Shown: one piece after another, positions 40,731 to 45,673 of the stretch
Position numbering within the stretch: the first letter of the stretch is position 1
Layout of the letters: each line of letters starts with the position of its first letter
Assembly: GCF_000986785.1 (NCBI RefSeq)
Contig: NZ_LAYY01000026.1
Span: forward strand, 1-45,673
Reading direction: 5' to 3'
DNA: 45,673 nucleotides
DNA from: Mesobacillus campisalis
GTDB lineage: Bacteria; Bacillota; Bacilli; Bacillales; Cytobacillaceae
Program-made: the position numbers and the translations under genes
Notes under the pieces: generated by a model
Databases searched by the model: none
Told to the model about the DNA's origin: nothing
Seen by the model: the letters and a program-made list of their open reading frames with translations, nothing else

Positions 40731-41069
40731 TTAACCTTGTTTCAGGTTATTGATTAAATCTTTAATCTGTTGTAGCTTTTGCGGACTCATTTGCTCCTCG
40801 GAAAATTCAATTTCCACTTTAAATGTGCTTTTTACAGTTGGCGTTGCATTCAGAACGACCTCCCTCTGGTCAATATCATTCTTGACCAAGTCTTCCACTT
40901 CTATATCAAGATGGCGGGAAAGTCTTTGCAATATATCAAGGCTGGGATTGTTTTGGATATCCCGCTCAATTAGGCTCAAATAAGATTTGGAAATCCCCGT
41001 CAGTTCACTTAATCTGCTCAAAGTGAGACTTTTCTTCATGCGCAGCTCTTTCAGCTTTTTTCCATCCAC
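40731..41069 (-). CDS. SinR/SlrR-type XRE-family regulator
   Basis: A 112-aa DNA-binding protein. The N-terminal HTH_3 domain (about 5-62) has LTLSRLSELTGISKSYLSLIERDIQNNPSLDILQRLS-type helices nearly aligned with SinR (SKSYLSxIER, NPS). The C-terminal part (about 85-112, FSEEQMSPQKLQQIKDLINNL) resembles the short helical hook that SinR/SlrR/SinI use to pair with one another. It is the obvious candidate to bind the two operators in the eps leader 240-360 bp downstream. Start GTG 41069 (GGAGG 7 bp upstream). No sinI-like gene is in the window. No terminator separates it from tadC, so it may also be transcribed with the pilus operon. Confidence 0.85.
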   Translation of the reverse strand: MDGKKLKELRMKKSLTLSRLSELTGISKSYLSLIERDIQNNPSLDILQRLSRHLDIEVEDLVKNDIDQREVVLNATPTVKSTFKVEIEFSEEQMSPQKLQQIKDLINNLKQG

Positions 41070-41077
41070 TTTTTAAC

Positions 41078-41121
41078 CTCCACTTCTTTAGCAAACCATC
41101 GGGCAACGCTCCACTTCTTTA
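41078..41121. repeat. 13-bp direct repeat CTCCACTTCTTTA at the sinR-like start
   Basis: Identical copies at 41078-41090 and 41109-41121, 31 bp apart, between tadC and the SinR-like gene. The first includes the complement of that gene's ribosome site. Either a local duplication or paired binding sites; no further evidence. Confidence 0.6.
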
Positions 41122-41133
41122 AACAATGTTTAT

Positions 41134-42066
41134 TCAGCCGCCCAGTCCTTTAGTAACAAGGGTAATAACGAGAGGGCCAAGAATGACGATAAACAACGAA
41201 GGAAAAATGAAAAATACCATCGGGAACAGCATTTTCACCGGGGCCTTCATCGCCTGCTCCCGTGCTGCTTCCCGTCGCTGCTCCCGGATTCTTGTTGTCA
41301 GGTTCCCAAGTACTTTCGCCATACCAATCCCCAGCTGATCAGCCTGAATTAATGAGTTGATGACGCTTTGAAACGAATCGGAAGGAACCCGTTTTCGCAG
41401 CTCATAAAACGCTTCTCTTCTGGACATGCCAAGCTTCATGTCCTCCAGTGTGCGGATAAACTCATCGGCAATCGGCCCTTTCATTTTCCGGGAGACATCG
41501 GCCAGGGCCAGGTCGAGACCCATACCCGCCTCAAGGAGAAGGTTCACCGTATCAAAAAAGTCTGCCATTCCTTTATTAATTTCCTTAATCCGCGCTGTTG
41601 CCTTCTTGCCGAGATAGAAAACGGGCAGGCGGAATCCGAGGAAGGCAACGGTAATGGCCAGCATCCACCCTGCCGATTTTTCCTCAACGCCAGGAAGTAT
41701 AAGGAGCCCCATCCCTGCCCCGCCGCCAATCGCCATAACCAATTGAAACAGGCGGAAATCGATGGCCGTTTTAAAAGGATAGCCGGCGTCCTGAAGCAGG
41801 GTGTCCAGCTTTTTTCGCTCTGTTTTTGAAAGGCGTTTATTCAGATAGTTTGTTCCTTTTTCCCAGTATTTTTCGATCAATCCCGATAGGATGGTCTTCT
41901 TTTGTTTCGCTTCTTCAGGCTGATCTGCGGTGATCAAACTCTCCCCAAAATGCTTGGATACCCGCTGGTTAAATGCAAGTTCCTTTTTATACACAGTCAT
42001 TAAAATGCCGGCAATCGTAAAGGTGAAGAATCCGGCAGCTAAAAATAATAAAACTACATTCACCAT
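41134..42066 (-). CDS. tadC: Tad pilus inner-membrane platform protein TadC
   Basis: A 310-aa T2SSF-family membrane protein. Helices lie at the N-terminus (about 3-22), at about 95-145 and at the C-terminus (about 270-300); the cytoplasmic T2SSF domain includes ADFFDTVNLLLEAGMGLDLALADVS and FQSVINSLIQADQLGIGMAKVLGNLTTRIREQRREAAREQA. With TadB it forms the platform that the CpaF ATPase drives. It follows tadB by 3 bp. Last gene of the tad group seen here; no flp pilin gene follows it. Confidence 0.88.
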   Translation of the reverse strand: MVNVVLLFLAAGFFTFTIAGILMTVYKKELAFNQRVSKHFGESLITADQPEEAKQKKTILSGLIEKYWEKGTNYLNKRLSKTERKKLDTLLQDAGYPFKTAIDFRLFQLVMAIGGGAGMGLLILPGVEEKSAGWMLAITVAFLGFRLPVFYLGKKATARIKEINKGMADFFDTVNLLLEAGMGLDLALADVSRKMKGPIADEFIRTLEDMKLGMSRREAFYELRKRVPSDSFQSVINSLIQADQLGIGMAKVLGNLTTRIREQRREAAREQAMKAPVKMLFPMVFFIFPSLFIVILGPLVITLVTKGLGG

Positions 42067-42069
42067 TTC

Positions 42070-43035
42070 CTACACCTCAATCTTGATAATTCTTTGAATA
42101 AAGAACCACCCCGTAATAATCGATATCCCTGCAACTGTCAGCATTAATAATCCTAATGGATGATTGAGCATGGGATCAAAATATTCCTTGTTAACCAAAG
42201 CAAGGTATAATCCCAAGCCCACCGGCAGCAAAGTGATGACCCAGGAAGACATTCTTCCCTGGGCTGTGAGGGTGTTCAGCTCCTCAAGAATGCGGATCCT
42301 CCCTCTAACGGTGTCTTCCATTGTTTCCATCAGGGCGGCAAGGTTGCCCCCGCTTTTTCGCTGGGCCAGGATCGCCCGTACGACGACTTCGAGTTCCTTA
42401 TTAGGCAGGCGCCTCACCATTTCCTTAAAAACATCATCAAGAGGAACACCAAGGCTGGACTCTCTGACCACCCGCTCGAACTCGGGTCCTAAAGGTGCCG
42501 GCATTTCTTTCCCGACAAGCTGCATCGCCTGCATGAAGCTGAACCCGGCACGCATGGAGTTGGCCATCATTCCCAGGATTTCAACCAGCTGATAGGAAAT
42601 CATCTTTAGTCGTTTTTCACGCTTCCTTTTCATCTGGATATCAGGAAGTACATAAGCCATGACAGCCGCCATCACCCATACATACCAAGGGAAGGCGAAC
42701 AGGAAAGCACCTATCCCTGCCAGGAAAAAAAGGGACACCCGAACAAATAAGTACTCTTCCGGCTTCAATGCACTTCCCGCTTCAAGCAGGAGTTTCTCGG
42801 TACGTTGGCTGAACTGGATATTTCGAAATAGCCTGGATGCGGAAAACAGGGCTCCTTTTAATTGCCTTTCTTTTTCAGCCGCATTCTGCTCTGTTTCCTC
42901 TTCCTTCCTGACTGGCAGGAAGTCCTTCATCCGGTTTTCCATCCACCTCTTTTTAAAAACATTTTTTAATAGAAGGAATATAATTAAGCTTGATCCAAGG
43001 AAAATGAACAGGAGCGTTAATAATGTATTATCCAT
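42070..43035 (-). CDS. tadB: Tad pilus inner-membrane platform protein TadB
   Basis: A 321-aa T2SSF-family protein: N-terminal helix (about 5-25), a central hydrophobic pair (about 95-130), the T2SSF domain (VEILGMMANSMRAGFSFMQAMQLVGKEMP ... VVVRAILAQRKSGGNLAALMETMEDTVRGRIRI) and two C-terminal helices. The ATG at 43035 follows the cpaF stop by 2 bp; a GTG at 43044 inside the cpaF end is an alternative. Tight coupling with cpaF and tadC supports one complex. Confidence 0.88.
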   Translation of the reverse strand: MDNTLLTLLFIFLGSSLIIFLLLKNVFKKRWMENRMKDFLPVRKEEETEQNAAEKERQLKGALFSASRLFRNIQFSQRTEKLLLEAGSALKPEEYLFVRVSLFFLAGIGAFLFAFPWYVWVMAAVMAYVLPDIQMKRKREKRLKMISYQLVEILGMMANSMRAGFSFMQAMQLVGKEMPAPLGPEFERVVRESSLGVPLDDVFKEMVRRLPNKELEVVVRAILAQRKSGGNLAALMETMEDTVRGRIRILEELNTLTAQGRMSSWVITLLPVGLGLYLALVNKEYFDPMLNHPLGLLMLTVAGISIITGWFFIQRIIKIEV

Positions 43036-43037
43036 GC

Positions 43038-44375
43038 CTACCACTCACTCGCAAACCAGGAAGCTGGCATTTTATATCCATTAAGCTCCAGCTGTTCCGT
43101 GAATCTCGGACGAATTCCTGTTGAAACAAATTGACCGGCAATTTTTCCGTCATCGCCCAGGCCGGATTCCCGGAATAAGTATAGATCTTGGAGAACGATC
43201 GTATCGCCTTCCATTCCCAAAACCTCCGTAATATGGGTGATTTTCCGGGTTCCGTCTTTCATCCTCGCCTGCTGGACAATTAAATGGATAGCGCCTGAAA
43301 TTTGTTCACGAATCGCTCTTACGGGAAGATCAAATCCTGCCATCATAACCATAGTTTCCAAACGGGCGACAAGATCGCGTGGAGAGTTGGCGTGTCCCGT
43401 ACTCAAGCTGCCATCGTGTCCGGTGTTCATCGCCTGCAGCATATCCAGGGCCTCGGCACCGCGCACCTCACCGACGACTATGCGGTCAGGCCGCATCCGC
43501 AGGGAGTTCCGCACAAGATCGCGAATCGAGATATGTCCCTTGCCTTCAATATTGGGAGGCCGGGATTCAAGCGAGACAATATGCTCCTGGTTCAGTTTCA
43601 ATTCGGCAGCATCTTCTATCGTAATAATCCGGTCTTCGTTTGGGATGAAGGAGGATAAGACGTTCAGTGTCGACGTTTTACCAGAGCCCGTTCCTCCACT
43701 GATGAAAATATTTAGTTTTGATTTTACACAAATATCGAGAAACTCCCCCATATTCTCGCTTAACGTGCCAAAGCGAATCAAATCATGAATGGTAAATGGC
43801 GTTTCCGAGAACTTACGGATTGTCAGCGAGGGGCCCTTTAAAGCAAGCGGCGGAATGATGGCATTTACCCGTGATCCGTCAGGCAAACGGGCATCAACCA
43901 TCGGGGAGCTTTCATCAACGCGGCGGCCGATCGGGGCCACGATTTTCTCGATCACCCGCATGACATGGAGATCATCCTCAAAAACTGTTTCGCTCCTGAA
44001 TAGCTTTCCGTTTTTCTCAAAATAAACTTCTTTCGGACCATTCACCATGACCTCGGATACTTGAGGATTCTCCAGCAGCGGTGTGATTGGCCCATAGGCA
44101 AGAAGTTCGTGCTTTACATAGCTGATCAGCTCCTGTTTTTCCTCAAAGCTTAAACGGCTTTCTTCTTCTTCAAAGTAGACTTGGCTCAGTTCTTCAATGA
44201 CCTTGGTTTCTTCTTCCTGGGTTCTGCCCTGGTATTTTTTTAACTCATCAAGAAGATAGCTATGGAGGCTTGCTTCGACCTCCCAAAACCGCTTGGACTT
44301 CTGCTTTGATTGCACAAAAACAGGAGCATTTTCCATTTCACGTTTTTCTTCTTTATAACGTGTAAAAAGAGACAT
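43038..44375 (-). CDS. cpaF: Tad pilus assembly ATPase CpaF/TadA
   Basis: A 445-aa secretion ATPase of the VirB11/GspE superfamily: N-terminal domain with YGPITPLLENPQVSEVMVNGP, Walker A SGGTGSGKTS near residue 230, Asp box ITIEDAAEL, Walker B-type RPDRIVVGEVRGAEALDMLQAMNTGH and His box LSTGHANSPRDLV. It powers assembly of Flp/Tad-type pili or a related secretion system. ATG with AGGAGGGG about 6-7 bp upstream; 13 bp after cpaE. Confidence 0.93.
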   Translation of the reverse strand: MSLFTRYKEEKREMENAPVFVQSKQKSKRFWEVEASLHSYLLDELKKYQGRTQEEETKVIEELSQVYFEEEESRLSFEEKQELISYVKHELLAYGPITPLLENPQVSEVMVNGPKEVYFEKNGKLFRSETVFEDDLHVMRVIEKIVAPIGRRVDESSPMVDARLPDGSRVNAIIPPLALKGPSLTIRKFSETPFTIHDLIRFGTLSENMGEFLDICVKSKLNIFISGGTGSGKTSTLNVLSSFIPNEDRIITIEDAAELKLNQEHIVSLESRPPNIEGKGHISIRDLVRNSLRMRPDRIVVGEVRGAEALDMLQAMNTGHDGSLSTGHANSPRDLVARLETMVMMAGFDLPVRAIREQISGAIHLIVQQARMKDGTRKITHITEVLGMEGDTIVLQDLYLFRESGLGDDGKIAGQFVSTGIRPRFTEQLELNGYKMPASWFASEW

Positions 44376-44388
44376 TACATTCCCCTCC

Positions 44389-45576
44389 TTACGTACTAAT
44401 TAGAAATCTGCGCTTTACCTTATTTGTTTGGACGGCCTGCTCAGGCTCCTCCTTGACTGCCAATTTCTCCGACAGCTTCAGAATACATTTGCTCAGCTGG
44501 TTTCTCGGGTCTGATATAACGAATGGAAGGCCAGTAGCAATGGCACCCGTGGCAACTTTCCCCTGCTCTGGAAGAACAGAATAGATGTCCATATCGATGA
44601 TTTCTTTCAGTTTGCTAAGTTCCAAACCTTGTTTTTTCGTATTTTTATTTAGGATCACTTTGACCTTATCTTTAAGCTGCAGGGTGTCCAGTGTTTCAAG
44701 ATAAAGCTTGGTAATCCTGATGACGGATAAATCATTGGCGGTGAGCAGTAAAATCTCATTTGCCTGCACTAGGCAGCTCATATGAATATCGGATAAATAA
44801 CCCGGCATGTCAATGAGCACGACATCGTAGAGCTTTTTAGCTTCATCTATAGCGGTTTTCAAATGCTGCTCGGTGATTCCTTCAAAAAACTCCGGGCGAG
44901 GAGGCGCTGCGAGGATCGCCACACCGCTTGGGTGCTGAAGCATATACTGGTCGATGGTATAGTTGGTGCGCCCGTACGCTTCCTTGACCCATTCATAGAT
45001 GGTCCGCTTTGGTTTTTCGTTAAAATACATAGCCATATCACCAAACTGGATGTTGGCGTCAATGACGGCCACTTTTTTCCCCTTTTTTGAGAATGCAATA
45101 GCCAGATTTGCGGTGAAGGAAGTTTTGCCGATGCCGCCCTTGGGACCGCAGACTGCCAGCACAGCGCTGTTTTCCTTGGGAAGTTGTGCATATACCTTCC
45201 CTTTGCCGGAGCGGTGTTCCATAAAACGGATCGCCTGCTGCACAGCCTCCCGCATTTCTTCATTAGTATAGGAAGCTCGTAATATATCAGACGCACCCAT
45301 ATTCATCGCTTTTTTCACATTTTCCATATTGTCAGGAACAATGAGAATCACATAGACATGCGGGTAGGAAACCGAAATCTCCTGGCATAGGTCGTAAACA
45401 TTGTAGACCGAGTTCGCCTTCAAAAACAAAACGGAAGTTTGGTTTTCGACCAGCTGTTTGTGGAGGCTTTCCAGATGATTTGTGCTGACCAGTGAATATT
45501 CCTTTTTATCCAAATAGGCAGCCAGGTCGCCTGGATCCGTATTGGTATCAGAAAAATAGAACCAGTAAATGCTCAC
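44389..45576 (-). CDS. cpaE: CpaE/TadZ-like ATPase (pilus localisation factor)
   Basis: A 395-aa protein. The N-terminal atypical receiver-like domain (about 1-125, YVILIVPDNMENVKKAMNMGASDIL) lacks a full acidic pocket; the C-terminal MinD/ParA-type ATPase has the deviant Walker A CGPKGGIGKTSFTANLAIA, VAVIDANIQFGDM and VVLIDMPGYLSDI. CpaE/TadZ marks the site of pilus assembly at the membrane. Start GTG 45576 with AAGGAGG 7 bp upstream, 2 bp after the stop codon of the preceding gene. Confidence 0.9.
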   Translation of the reverse strand: MSIYWFYFSDTNTDPGDLAAYLDKKEYSLVSTNHLESLHKQLVENQTSVLFLKANSVYNVYDLCQEISVSYPHVYVILIVPDNMENVKKAMNMGASDILRASYTNEEMREAVQQAIRFMEHRSGKGKVYAQLPKENSAVLAVCGPKGGIGKTSFTANLAIAFSKKGKKVAVIDANIQFGDMAMYFNEKPKRTIYEWVKEAYGRTNYTIDQYMLQHPSGVAILAAPPRPEFFEGITEQHLKTAIDEAKKLYDVVLIDMPGYLSDIHMSCLVQANEILLLTANDLSVIRITKLYLETLDTLQLKDKVKVILNKNTKKQGLELSKLKEIIDMDIYSVLPEQGKVATGAIATGLPFVISDPRNQLSKCILKLSEKLAVKEEPEQAVQTNKVKRRFLIST

Positions 45577-45578
45577 GT

Positions 45579-45673
45579 TTATTCCTCCTTATCGTCATCT
45601 TCCTTGATGATTTCCCTTGTTTCCGTGTAGCCTTTCTTGCCGGTCTCCTTATCCTCTTCGTTACGAAGCATGA
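45579..45673 (-). CDS. C-terminal end of a further tad-operon gene (partial)
   Basis: An open frame entering from the right edge ends in TAA at 45579-45581, 2 bp before the cpaE start. The visible end, RNEEDKETGKKGYTETREI then a run of Lys/Glu/Asp, is hydrophilic and charged. In Tad operons the gene before cpaE is usually cpaB/rcpC (a SAF-domain protein); that is the likely identity, but nothing visible proves it. A Met at 45671 is in frame but is probably internal. Confidence 0.6.
   Translation of the reverse strand, partial: MLRNEEDKETGKKGYTETREIIKEDDDKEE

Noticed and set aside
41134-42066. General secretion or competence (ComG) assignment for the T2SSF proteins
   Set aside because: Two T2SSF proteins with a CpaF-type ATPase and a CpaE-like ATPase define the Tad group; ComGA/ComGB and pseudopilins are absent.

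Overview
The window looks like chromosome of a spore-former of the Bacillaceae (Bacillus sensu lato; a Mesobacillus/Cytobacillus-type genome is plausible but not provable here). The evidence is a complete lia envelope-stress operon, AprX, a YfmL/CshC helicase, a sigma-B promoter, strong AGGAGG ribosome sites, frequent GTG/TTG starts and a Bacillus-type eps cluster. Nearly everything is on the minus strand. No rRNA, tRNA, CRISPR array or insertion sequence was seen.

Layout. 1-330: array of exact 52-bp tandem repeats. 488-2088: small hypothetical protein and the protease AprX. 2207-5729: liaI-liaH-liaF-liaS-liaR (no liaG). 5915-13816: housekeeping and stress genes (LysM/CAP protein, RraA-like protein, Fpg/Nei glycosylase, sigma-B-type YflT protein, CBS protein, 44-aa protein, amidase, DEAD-box helicase, M20 peptidase). 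13836-17745: a compact four-gene unit with a sensor kinase, an HD-GYP protein sharing the kinase's membrane domain, a 25-residue CWWC peptide overlapping the HD-GYP stop codon, and a PqqD-like/M50 membrane protease. 18198-20972: an ABC-2 exporter preceded by a second tiny Cys-containing peptide (24 aa) and a strong terminator.

21129-40080: exopolysaccharide (EPS) region. It holds an IcaA-like synthase, an ATP-grasp/PLP-decarboxylase pair, a beta-helix protein, glycosyltransferases, a MurJ/Wzx-like flippase, a frameshifted phosphotransferase gene, a Wzy/O-antigen-ligase-like protein, and an EpsC/EpsL/EpsN/EpsA/EpsB set without an EpsM acetyltransferase. Its 650-bp leader carries two near-identical SinR-type operators, one inside the spacer of the probable promoter, then a foldable RNA that resembles the EAR/epsC antitermination element, then a 17-bp hairpin. 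40731-41069: a SinR/SlrR-type regulator. 41134 to the end: a Tad/Flp pilus assembly operon (TadC, TadB, CpaF, CpaE and the tail of one more gene).

The strongest candidate for an undescribed system is 13836-17745. I read it as a peptide made in translational coupling with its putative receptor, trimmed or exported by an RRE-fused M50 protease, and sensed by two receptors with a common membrane module but different outputs (phosphotransfer and c-di-GMP hydrolysis). This reading is inference from gene order and sequence likeness within the window.
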